This document shows positions 1 through 10,105 of a DNA stretch of 64,000 bases, one piece after another. The position numbers were made by a program, and so were the translations under genes. Within the stretch, counting starts at the first letter, position 1; each line of letters starts with the position of its first letter. Below the pieces are notes generated by a model. That model ran no database searches and had not been told where the DNA came from. It saw only the letters and a program-made list of their open reading frames with translations. The DNA lies in contig JBAIZL010000004.1 in the NCBI GenBank assembly GCA_036971475.1, positions 73,364,633 to 73,428,632 on the forward strand, in the 5' to 3' direction. This DNA is from Prosapia bicincta. Its lineage: Eukaryota; Arthropoda; Insecta; Hemiptera; Cercopidae.

Positions 1-117
1 GCTATAAATTTGATTCAACTTCTGGAAGTACAAATGAGACCATTAGTTTAGTTTTATAATTTCTACCTAATTCCCAACTTTACAAATTTGTAAATGGTTC
101 GTAATGAATTAAATGGA

Positions 118-420
118 ATGTACAAAATTATAATAAACCCAAATCAATAATCTAGGTGGATTTTTTTGGGTATGTATTTATTTTTAACAAGAATATTCAC
201 ATTCAGAAGAAAAGGAATTGCAAAAACCATTGTTTGACATAACGCCTACTACACCAATGTTTGTATCTGTGTGTTAGTGAACTTCTGAACCTAGCTTTTT
301 AAACTCTTCATTCCAAACAGAATGCAAATGTAAATGTATAGACCAGCATAGATTTTATACTTCCCTGATACACGAAACATAATTTAAGTTATAACTACAA
401 ATAACTACAAATATTGATTG
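118..420. repeat. Dispersed repeat, copy 1 (uninterrupted)
   Basis: Positions 118-262 resemble 595-745, and 270-420 resemble 1217-1385 (shared blocks include TTTTATACTTCCCTGATACA). Here the two parts are contiguous, so this copy is the unoccupied version of the second copy, which carries an insertion. No coding potential is seen. The type of repeat is unknown; a hammerhead-like motif lies just before copy 2. Confidence 0.6.
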
Positions 421-545
421 AATGAATTCATAAACTACGCGTGATAGTGTATCACATAATCAGCTTCATTCATTCTTACATGACTGTATCAAAAATATCA
501 ACGAGATAATAAACAATAACTTCCGTCCACATATATTTTCATTCT

Positions 546-589
546 AACCTGATCTACATTTCGGTTACCAAGTAAACATATTCAGAGGT
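546..589 (-). ncRNA. Hammerhead-like motif, degenerate
   Basis: On the minus strand the order is ACCT, CTGAATA, a hairpin with TTG loop, GAAA, a tiny stem and closing AGGT. CTGAATA departs from the CTGANGA core at G8, so activity is doubtful. The scaffold matches the family seen at 2.9, 5.4, 56.6 and 57.2 kb. Read as a decayed ribozyme of a Penelope-like retroelement. Confidence 0.4.
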
Positions 590-783
590 ATGAACACTAT
601 ACTAATATTACAAAATTATAGTGAACCTAGCATTATCTTGGTGTATTTTTGTTTTACGTATATACTTATTTTTACCAAGTACACTCACATTGAAAAATTT
701 GTCAAAAACTGAAGAAAGTGTCCAACAATCCTTATGAAACCAAACGCCCTCTAATACCAATGCCTAGCATCGGTTTCTTAGTG

Positions 784-1216
784 CAGGGTTTCTCAAAGTG
801 TGGTCCACGGACCGCTAGCATGGTGTTGGGAAGCATAGCATTGGGTCTTCATATTTAAATCTTTATTTTAAAAAAGTATATAATACACCAAGACCGCCCG
901 CTGTTTTTTTGAACAAACATTTTTATTAAAAAATGTGGAGGTGGTGAATGCGTTTGAGTGCCTTCTAAAATTGTTAAACGTCTGTAATTATTACTAAGGG
1001 TTCTGTTCCAATTTGTATTCAATTTTAAAAAATACATTTAAAACATGTGTAAAACGATTAGAAAGCTTTCGTTCATCCTAAACATCTTCTCTCTATTTTA
1101 AATAAATATCTTTCAAGTTGTTATTATTAATAATTGCAAAGTGTAATTTTTTAGGGGATAATGGCAACATTAGTAATTCAAGGGTCCTCGACAAAAAGCA
1201 AGTTTGAACTTCAGGG
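784..1216. mobile_element. Non-autonomous hAT-like insertion
   Basis: The left end CAGGGTTTCTCAAAGTGTGG has the form of a hAT/Charlie terminal inverted repeat, and the right end read in reverse has a related CTGAAGTTCAAACTTG. Flanking 8-mers TCTTAGTG (776-783) and TGTTAGTG (1217-1224) match at 7 of 8 bases, as expected for an aged 8-bp hAT target duplication. Repeat copy 1 shows the same locus without this 433-bp block. No transposase is seen. Confidence 0.6.
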
Positions 1217-1530
1217 TGTTAGTGAACTTCAGAACCAAGCATCTTAACTTAAACACTTTTCATTCCAAACAAAACGCAATGTAAATATAGGTATGTAGGC
1301 CTAGACTACCAGCTTAGATTTTATACTTCCCTGATACACGAAATGTAATTTACGTCATAACCACAAATATTGTAAATTATGAATAAATGAGGTTATTAAA
1401 AAAAATCCAAGATTTATTTGTAATCAAAAGGATTTCTAGTTTATACAGTTTTATAAATCAGATCTGTTAAAAGTTTATACTCTTCTATTACCTAAAACCT
1501 GTTACAAACTTCAATTCTATTACTCAAATT

Positions 1531-4064
1531 CGTTACAAACTTCAAAACATTGTTGACTTTTAAAAATTATATCACGTCCAAATCAGATTTATTCATTTTA
1601 CACTGCTATTTCAAAAATATCAATGAATGGCACGTTATTAGAAAAACTCATTCATGACTCTAATGCTGTACTCGAAATATTAGTACGTTATTCGGGGACT
1701 ATAACCTATTAAGAGATAAATACATTATTACAATTAGAATCACAATACTTCATTAATTATTTGGAATACTTTATTGTGGTTGAATACTAATACACCAAAT
1801 CTTCAACCCCAAATATTTTAATTCTAAAATAATATTTAAGAGTAAAAAGAGTTTATTATTAGAGGTATTTGTGTATTTTTGTCAGAATAAATTACCGGAT
1901 GTAATATCAAGAATTACGTCGGAACCTTTTAACAACGTCACTAATAAATTTTTAAAACTTTATTCCAAACGGTACCTGTATTGATATAGCAGAATGATAA
2001 AAATTGTATATTACAAGTTTGTAGCATTTTCACCAGGGTCGGCGTAATCAGCTCTTGTCTATAAATTTCCTGTGAGTGATATTATAGCCACTACCACTCT
2101 AACAATATGGCACCCACGCAGCCATAAAATTGGCAACATTGCTGGTATTTAAATTTATACCATGTTTATTACTTAATGTAGGTAGTATTTGAACAAGTGA
2201 TTTCAGAAACAACACAAGACGCTTTTGGAAAATGAAAACAAGCTTTTCGTATCTACAATTTAAATTGACAAATCAATAAAAATTAGCAAAATGTACTTTA
2301 TAATCAACAAAACTGAATCTTTTGAAAACGTTTTACACAAAACTTTTAAAAAGATTCAAGAATTTGGCAAATAGCTCGCATTGGGTTCCGGTTTCTTACA
2401 TTTTGTTCAGAAAAATACCAGGAAAAAGTTTACATATAATATAGTGGTGAGACACTTTTCTAAAAATGCAAATTTCGTGTATAAAATGCATTTAAAAATG
2501 CATAATTATTTGATTTTTTCAAAAATAGAAAATTGATGAAATTACCCGAAAATGATTATTAAGAGGTTTTTGAGGATGCTGAATCCAACCTTAGCATTGG
2601 AGTTACCGGGCACGCTCATAGGTGGATCCGCGAGACGGGCCGAAGGTCAATAGATGACAAAATCTAAAAAATCGATCGGAAATAGTACTAGAGGGTTTTC
2701 GGGGTACTGAGTTCAATGATTCCATTAAAATTTGCCGGGGATGCACGAGGGTAGCAAGAGGGGATTGATAACTGTATAAAACAACTGTGACGTAATGTTT
2801 AAGATAAATAAATGTAACCTCTATACCACAGATGACTTTTTTCTTTTATTTAAAACCTTATGTACATTTAGATTCCATAGCAATCATTCTCAGAGGTAAT
2901 TTAAAATAAAAATACAGTTTTGCAATATTATTTTTATTGTAAATTACCTCTGAGGATGATTACTATGCAATCAAAATATACATAAGGTTTTAAATTAAAA
3001 AAAAGTCATTTGTGGTATAAAGGTTACATTTATTTATGTTAAGAGGAAATTGAGGTAAAAATCCCAAAATCCAATAAATCTCCCGAAAATGGTCACCCAA
3101 GAGTTTTTGAGTAGGCTAATCAACAGAACTCGGTGGTTTGTACGCTGTTAAAGCGTTGTTGTGCTACCGTTGAGCTCAAGCCTAATAGCTGTTGCTTCAA
3201 CGCATGTTGAGTGCGGGCAAAAACAATTCAAAATGTTTAGTGCGTTTATCTATTACTATAACCGTACCGCCGCGGCTTCTAGTTGTCCTGTTGGTAAACT
3301 TTAAAGACCTGTCTCCCTTAATGTAATAAAATAAAATTTCATCCAGATTTTTTAAAATAAGCCCAAAAAGGGGAGAACATAGTCGTTTCTAAGGTGTGGA
3401 TTTGACTACTTTCAGCTTAACCTAGGGGCGTTTGACCCGTAAGTCGGGGACACCTAGAAACATCGGTCCTCCCCTGTATACTACACATTGCTAAGTAATA
3501 TTTGTTCCATGTTCAGTGAATAAAGTCTGCCCGAGAAGATGTTTTTCAACGCCGCTATGTTTGCAACCAGGATTCCTTATGAGTATAAAGCTACTTTACT
3601 TATGTCTGAGTAGTAATTTGAAACAAAATCATACAAAATACTTCAGTACAAAACATGTAATAAGCACACAAAATGTTAATTTGTCGAAAATTCGTTCCCA
3701 AATTACGTTTCTAACAGAGGTATAGCGACTGTTGCAGCTGCTACTCTGCTTGTCTGCTAGGTGGCAGCACCTGACGGTAGAAACCAGTTATTTCTCCATT
3801 AAGAGAGCTTATTAGTTTGGTACATGGGCAACCAATCCAGTTTAATCTATTCTTTGGTAGATACAATGAACATTATTGAATATTATTATTACATACTCAA
3901 ATTATAGATTCCAAACATTAATAACCATATGATCACAGCTTGCCGGTTTAAGTATTTGATCAATTCTTCTGCACTATTCTCATCACCATTGTCCTAAGGA
4001 ATGTTCCTTAAAAGTTGCATGTAGCCATGTTTCATGCTTTCAAAAAGGCCTTGATTAAAAAATT
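1531..4064. repeat. Tandem segmental duplication, unit 1
   Basis: This block recurs 2,540 bp downstream with only scattered substitutions over its whole length, so the duplication is recent. It contains a fold-back element (2800-3043) and GC-richer non-coding sequence around 3120-3520. A 69-codon open frame at 3516-3725 recurs in unit 2 with a few changes, but the identity is that of the whole unit and is not evidence of coding. Unit ends lie near CGTTACAAAC (start) and TTGATTAAAAAATT (end). Confidence 0.93.
2800..3043. repeat. Fold-back element with hammerhead-like arms
   Basis: Arms of about 100 bp pair imperfectly (2800-2905 with 2935-3043). Each arm carries the hammerhead-like order: minus strand 2855-2897 (CTGAGAA core variant) and plus strand 2946-2988 (CTGAGGA, which fits CTGANGA). 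On the plus arm TGATT/AATCA forms stem II, and ACCT/AGGT forms the closing stem. The G of GAAA is lost in both arms. No TIR transposon signature is obvious. Confidence 0.65.
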
Positions 4065-4070
4065 CAAACT

Positions 4071-6604
4071 CGTTACAAACTTCAAAACATTGTTGACTTT
4101 TAAAAATTATATCACGTCCAAATCAGATTTATTCATTTTACACTGCTATTTCAAAAATATCAATGAATGGCACGTTATTAGAAAAATTCATTCATGACTC
4201 TAATGCTGTACTGGAAATATTAGTACGTTATTCGGGGACTATAACCTATTAATAGATAAATACATTATTACAATTAGAATCACAATACTTCACTAATTAT
4301 TTGGAATACTTTATTGTGGTTGAATACTAATACACCAAATCTTCAACCACAAATATATTAATTCTAAAATAATATTTGAGAGTAAAAAGAGTTTATTATT
4401 AGAGGTATTTGTGTATTTTTGTCAGAATAAATTACCGGATGTAATATCAAGAATTACGTCGGAACCTTTTAACAACGTCACTAATAAATTTTTAAAACTT
4501 TATTCCAAACGGTACCCGTATTGATATAGCAGAATGATAAAAATTGTATATTACAAGTTTGTAGCATTTTCACCAGGGTCGGCGTAATCAGCTCTTGTCT
4601 ATAAATTTCCTGTGAGTGATATTATAGCCACTACCACTCTAACAATATGGCACCCACGCAGCCATAAAATTGGCAACATTGCTGGTATTTAAATTGATAC
4701 CATGTTTATTACTTAATGTAGGTAGTATTTGAACAAGTGATTTCAGAAACAACACAAGACGCTTTTGAAAAATGAAAACAAGCTTTTTGTATCTACAATT
4801 TAAGTTGACAAATCAATAAAAATTAGCAAAATGTACTTTATAATCAACAAAACTGAATCTTTTGAAAACGTTTTACACAAAACTTTTAAAAAGATTCAAG
4901 AATTTGGCAAATAGCTCGCATTGGGTTCCGGTTTCTTACATTTTGTTCAGAAAAATACCAGGAAAAAGTTTACATATAATACAGTGGTGAGACACTTTTC
5001 TAAAAATGCAAATTTCGTGTATAAAATGCATTTAAAAATGCATAATTATTTGATTTTTTCAAAAATAGAAAATTGATGAAATTACCCGAAAATGATTATT
5101 AAGAGGTTTTTGAGGATGCTGAATCCAACCTTAGCATTGGAGTTACCGGGCACGCTCATAGGTGGATCCGCGAGACGGGCCGAAGGTCAATAGATGACAA
5201 AATCTAAAAAATCGATCGGAAATAGTACTAGAGGGTTTTCGGGGTACTGAGTTCAATGATTCCATTAAAATTTGCCGGGGATGCACGAGGGTAGCAAGAG
5301 GGGATTGATAACTGTATAAAACAACTGTGACGTAATGTTTAAGATAAATAAATGTAACCTCTATACCACAAATGACTTTTTTCTTTTATTTAAAACCTTA
5401 TGTACATTTAGATTCCATAGCAATCATTCTCAGAGGTAATTTAAAATAAAAATACAGTTTTGCAATATTATTTTTATTGTAAATTACCTCTGAGGATGAT
5501 TACTATGCAATCAAAATATACATAAGGTTTTAAATTAAAAAAAAGTCATTTGTGGTATAAAGGTTACATTTATTTATGTTAAGAGGAAATTGAGGTAAAA
5601 ATCCCAAAATCCAATAAATCTCCCGAAAATGGTCACCCAAGAGTTTTTGAGTAGGCTAATCAACAGAACTCGGTGGTTTGTACGCTGTTAAAGCGTTGTT
5701 GTGCTACCGTTGAGCTCAAGCCTAATAGCTGTTGCTTCAACGCATGTTGAGTGCGGGCAAAAACAATTCAAAATGTTTAGTGCGTTTATCTATTACTATA
5801 ACCGTACCGCCGCGGCTTCTAGTTGTCCTGTTGGTAAACTTTAAAGACCTGTCTCCCTTAATGTAATAAAATAAAATTTCATCCAGATTTTTTAAACTAA
5901 GCCCAAAAAGGGGAGAACATAGTCGTTTCTAAGGTGTGGATTGTGTTACTTGCAGCTTAACCTAGGGGCGTTTGACCCGTAAGTCGGGGACACCTAGAAA
6001 CATCGGTCCTCCCCTGTATACTACACATTGCTAAGTAATATTTGTTCCATGTTCAGTGAATAAAGTCTGCCCGAGAAGATGTTTTTCAACGCCGCTATTT
6101 TTGCAACCAGGATTCCTTATGAGTATAAAGTTACTTTACCTATGTCTGAGTAGTAATTTGAAACAAAATCATACAAAATACTTCAGTACAAAACATGTAA
6201 TAAGCACACAAAATGTTAATTTGTCGAAAATTCGTTCCAAAATTAGGTTTCTAACAGAGGTATAGCGACTGTTGCAGCTGCTACTCTGCTTGTCTGCTAG
6301 GTGGCAGCACCTGACGGTAGAAACCAGTTATTTCTCCATTAAAAGAGCTTATTAGTTTGGTACATGGGCAACCAATCCAGTTTAATCTATTCTTTGGTAG
6401 ATACAATGAACATTATTGAACATTATTATTACATACTCAAATTATAGATTCCAAACATTAATAACCATATGATCACAGCTTGCCGTTTTAAGTATTTGAT
6501 CAATTCCTCTGCACTATTCTCATCACCATTGTCCTAAGGAATGTTCCTTAAAAGTTGCATGTAGCCATGTTTCATGCTTTCAAAAAGGCCTTGATTAAAA
6601 AATT
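4071..6604. repeat. Tandem segmental duplication, unit 2
   Basis: Second copy of the 2.54-kb unit, head-to-tail with unit 1 and separated by only a few bases. Differences are mainly point substitutions. An identical-layout fold-back element sits at 5340-5583. Sequence identity falls away just after 6604. Confidence 0.93.
5340..5583. repeat. Fold-back element, copy in duplication unit 2
   Basis: Duplicate of the 2800-3043 fold-back. Hammerhead-like motifs lie at 5395-5437 (minus) and 5486-5528 (plus), with the same core lesions as in unit 1. It therefore predates the duplication. Confidence 0.65.
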
Positions 6605-6845
6605 TAATCAAATTTTGTATCATTTAGTGAAAGGAACAAAGTTCTAAATTTGACCTTTTTCCATTTACGAATGGAGGAACATAACTGAAATTTTTGTTGA
6701 TGCTTTGTTCAAACAACTCATTTCCACTTTTGCCCAAATCTTTCTAATCTTTTTTTACTAACTAGAGGATAACTTTTTCCCCCCATTTCTATAGTTGCTT
6801 GTTGTAAAGATCTTAAATTTACTAAATAAATTATAAGTCATTATT
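6605..6845. other. AT-rich spacer, nothing recognised
   Basis: No long open frame, repeat or RNA gene is seen between the duplication and the hairpin repeat. Confidence 0.5.
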
Positions 6846-7018
6846 GTGTAACTGAGTGAATATGTTTCAACTTACTTTCGGATGTATTTCGAAAGAATTG
6901 TTTCAAGATGATAGTGAACCACTATTCAATGAAACGGGTGATGGGTCAGTTTCGTCTATGAAACGATTGTTTCAAAAACGTGTCAGGAAGTAAGTTCAAA
7001 AGTATTTACTCAGTTATG
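6845..7018. repeat. Imperfect hairpin repeat
   Basis: The left arm (TAACTGAGTGAATATG) and right arm (reverse of AAGTATTTACTCAGTTA) pair over roughly 60 bp with a loop near 6910-6955. The loop contains GATGA and GAAAC elements that recall the hammerhead-like repeats but do not form a convincing core. It could be a decayed MITE or a member of the fold-back family. Confidence 0.5.
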
Positions 7019-7499
7019 CTATGCCTACTTATAAGATTATTTAAGTATTTTTATTTTTCCTTGATATATTTAAATATTTGTACACTATACCAAGCTTAAA
7101 TAAATTTGTAAAAGTTTTAGAAGACCTAAATTTTCAGTTTAAAATCAAAGGAACGCTGTGATTTCTATGGTGATTGCAATCCTCGTTTCAAAGTTGGCCG
7201 GGCACGCTCGGAAGTGACTCTGCGGGGGGCTGGGGGGTGAATTCCCAAAAAATATTCTAGAAGCTAAAAATGATCTAGAAATGGTCAGTAGGAGGTTATT
7301 TTTAGGTGCTGAATATCACCCTTAAAGTCATAATTTGTCGGGGATCTACGGGTGACAGAGAGTGATTTGGAAGTAAAATAAATGCCTAGAAATAGTCTCT
7401 GGATGGGGTTTAATGTTTCCGAGCTCCTTTAAGGTATTAGAATTAAGCGGGCAAACTCAGAGGTGGCTCAGGTGGGTGGCATGTTTGAATATGAGTAAA

Positions 7500-7599
7500 C
7501 ATTTACTTTACTTCTTGCTGCGGACGTCCAGAGTCATGTGACTCCGATGGTCCGATGTCCATAATAAGTTGCTGCAGCCAAGGTCCAAAACTGTTTATC
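7500..7599. mobile_element. 100-bp insertion with 13-bp target duplication
   Basis: GAATATGAGTAAA occurs at 7487-7499 and again at 7600-7612, flanking this block exactly. The homologous monomer near 8955 has the matching sequence only once, so the inserted state is derived. There are no clear inverted ends; the length and long direct repeat suggest a retroposed or SINE-like fragment. Confidence 0.6.
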
Positions 7600-8095
7600 G
7601 AATATGAGTAAAAGATACCAAAACCTAAAACATCTGTTGGAAATGGTCACTAGTGGCTTTTAGGGTACTGAGTACAACCCTGACATCATAAATTGAAAGG
7701 GATATAAGGGTGTTCCTCTACGGAAGTGGCAGGGGGGAATTAGGGTTGAAAATCCCAGAAGTAAAACAATTGCCCAAAAATGATTACTCCGAAAGTTTTG
7801 GTGGTGCTGAGCTTAATCCTGGTGTCAGAACTGGTCTAGGAAGCAGACGTACGCAGATTACTGGAAGTAGATCTATGTGTGGCCGGGGAGGAGGTTGTAA
7901 TTGGATAAAAAAATGCTAGAAGCTAACAAATCTTCTAGAAATGATCATTATGGGGTATGTTTGGGCGCTAAATGTCACCCTGGCTTTACAAATGGTCGTG
8001 AATGTACGGGGCTGATTCTACAAGTGTGACAGGGACAGGGGGTGAATTAGAGTAAAATCCCAGTAGTAAAATAATTCCCAAGAAATGGTCTCTAA

Positions 8096-8897
8096 GCCGG
8101 GTTTACAAGATGCCAATCGAAGAGACAATTGTCGGGGCCAGTTGTCTTGGGCCAGTTGCGTGAGAGCTTGTTCACACGGCGAAACCCTTGCCACGGCAGT
8201 TGGTGAGGAATAATGGCTGAGCGCTTATCATCCGTTATGTTCGTGATGAATTGAAAGTAATGAATGAGGATCTTTGTCAAGAATTTATATCTGAGGCTTG
8301 CGAAGTTCTCGAGAAAGAGTTAAATAAACAAGAGGGAGTGGACAAAGAAAAGGCTTTTGAAAAGAGAAAGTCAAGGAGCGTCATTACAACTGATAAAAGA
8401 ATGTCGAATGGAGGATACATTATAATATAAAGCATATTTAAGGATGAGTTCGGAGAGTTTTGACTAACTATTACCGCTTGTTGAAAGTAAAATATCTAGA
8501 CAAGATACAATAATGAAGAAAGCACTGCCTCCTAAGTCAAAATTACAAGCGACAACATCATTTCTTGCCACAGGAAATAGTTACAGAAGTTTACAATATT
8601 TCTTCCGAGTGTGCTGGAAGAACAAATGCAAATTGGCCCAAAACGAAAGATCTACTGCCCTACAACGTTACACGGGACCAATTGTCTAGATAATTGTCTT
8701 GATAGAGTGGTGGGTGGGGGCGTCACTGTCTACTGAATTGTCCTCTGTCTACTCCTGAAGACAATAGAATTTCAGGACAACTGGCAGCGCAGTTGGCACG
8801 CCAATTGGTCAGAGGGGCTTTCACGTAGCCAATAATTTTATACCAGTAAGTTGTCTTCTGACAATTGTCTCCTCAACTGGCAACGTGTAAACCCAGC
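8096..8897 (+). mobile_element. PIF/Harbinger-type DNA transposon, defective
   Basis: The ends are inverted repeats of about 50 bp (GCCGGGTTTACA at left, TGTAAACCCAGC at right, followed inward by shared ACAATTGTC blocks). The 802-bp element interrupts a monomer of the tandem array, as comparison with other monomers shows. It holds a decayed transposase. The usual 3-bp target duplication could not be assigned with certainty. Confidence 0.75.
8440..8670 (+). pseudogene. Harbinger transposase N-terminal remnant
   Basis: Frames around 8443-8620 give DEFGEF followed, after stops, by LPPKSKLQATTSFLATGNSY and RSLQYFF. This is the pattern of the PIF/Harbinger (HARBI1-like) transposase segment that precedes the DDE domain, where the family has a 'P-K-x-x-L-x-x-T-L-x-F-L-A-T-G-x-S-x-x-S-L' run. 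No catalytic residues remain in this 802-bp element and several stops interrupt it, so it is non-functional. Confidence 0.7.
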
Positions 8898-9514
8898 TTT
8901 ACTGGTAGGAATTGGCTGTGAAAACTCAGAGGTAGCTCAGGTGGGTGGAATAGTTGAATTTGAGTAAAATATACCAAAACCTAAAACATCTGTTGGAAAT
9001 GGTATCTAGGGGGTTTTTAGGGTACTGAGTACAAACCTGACATAAATTGTAGGGGGGGGGGTTCTCTACGGAGGTGGCAGGGGTGAATTGGGGTTGAAAA
9101 TCCCAGAAGTAAAACAATTACCCAAAAAATTATTACTCAGAAGGTTTTGACGGTCTTGAGTTTAATCTAAATAACAGAATTGGTCTGGCACTCTAGGAGG
9201 TGGCTCTGTGGGGTTGTCGGGGAGGGGGGGTTTGGTAATGATGGATATAAAATGCTAGAAGCTAAAACATCTTCTAGAAATATGTTTGGGTGCCGAGTGT
9301 CACCCTGTCATCACAAATGGTCGAGGATGTACGGAACTGACTCTACGAGGGTGACAGGGCGTAAATTGGGATAAAATAACAGAAACAAAAACTTCGCTCA
9401 AAAATTATCACTTTGAAATTTTTGACGGTGCTGAATTCAATTTTAGTATCAGAATTGGTGACACGCTCAGAGGTGTCGTGGCCGAGTGGTTTGCCTGGTT
9501 ATTGATTGGACAGG

Positions 9515-10091
9515 TGTCGCGAGGTGAGTTCTTGTAAGAAGATAAAAGCCGAACTGAATGAAAGCCTTTATTCCACTTTTACACATTTTACTTCTACACT
9601 TAAACACTTATTATGTAATCTTACTTATTACATAATTCAACACATAAGCGAACAGTTACTCGGACAGAGTAAGATGCTCCCTTCTTCAGAGCAACATGCT
9701 CCCTGACCAGTCTTACACACGTATTATGCAATTCTACGTGTTACATAATACAGCCCATAGGTGAGCATTTACTCGGACAGAGTAAGATGCTCCCTTGGTC
9801 AGAGCAACATGCTCCCTGAAGGATTCGAGGTGCAACACGCTCCTCGAGCAATCTACTGAGATTGGTAATGGGTGATTGTGTCCCTGTGGTTTTGTAGTAT
9901 CCAGACATTCCTTGAATTATTTCCAGAACATTCTCTGTTAATTGGAATCTTAATGGGTTTCTATAATATTTCAATTGTTTTAACTTAATTACTAGCAATT
10001 TACTTATTGTGTCTTTGAATTTAAATGTCAATTATGAAATATTTGAAAATATAGGGTGTTAAAAAAGGCAGGTAACCATTAGGACACAACA
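9515..10091 (-). mobile_element. Long terminal repeat (LTR), minus orientation
   Basis: Read on the minus strand it begins TGTTGTGTCC directly after a purine-rich tract (10092-10105), contains an AATAAA signal (plus positions 9567-9572), and ends near CGCGACA, giving TGT...ACA ends. A tandem duplication of about 113 bp (anchor CTCGGACAGAGTAAG near 9659 and 9772) lies inside, as in the U3 region of many LTRs. No second LTR is seen in the window, so assignment as the 3' LTR of a decayed element is inferred. Confidence 0.5.
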
Positions 10092-10105
10092 CCTCCCTTA
10101 CCTTT
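10092..10105 (-). other. Polypurine tract of LTR element
   Basis: The minus strand reads AAAAGGTAAGGGAGG immediately before the LTR start, the expected position of the plus-strand primer of an LTR retroelement. Confidence 0.5.

Larger units (their letters stand above)
7150..9470. repeat. Tandem array, ~137-bp monomers in ~550-bp higher-order units
   Basis: Monomers share an anchor like GAAATGGTC followed by a G-rich block, GGTGCTGA, then CACTCAGAGG-type sequence. Four diverged monomer types follow in order A-B-C-D-A-B-C-D-A-B (anchors near 7278, 7388, 7638, 7775, 7937, 8083, 8995, 9123, 9277, 9401). After subtracting two insertions, same-type monomers recur about 543-560 bp apart. Short open frames within it are not conserved between units and are not called. 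Confidence 0.75.

Noticed and set aside
3516..3725. 69-codon frame conserved at 6056-6265
   Set aside because: Conservation equals that of the whole recent duplication and there is no motif or codon bias to support coding.
7710..7919. Open frame in the 137-bp monomer array
   Set aside because: Not conserved in the homologous monomers at about 9060-9270.
9474..9497. tRNA-Ser-like 5' end (GTCGTGGCCGAGTGG)
   Set aside because: No matching anticodon arm, B box or acceptor pairing follows; at most a tRNA-derived fragment beside the LTR.
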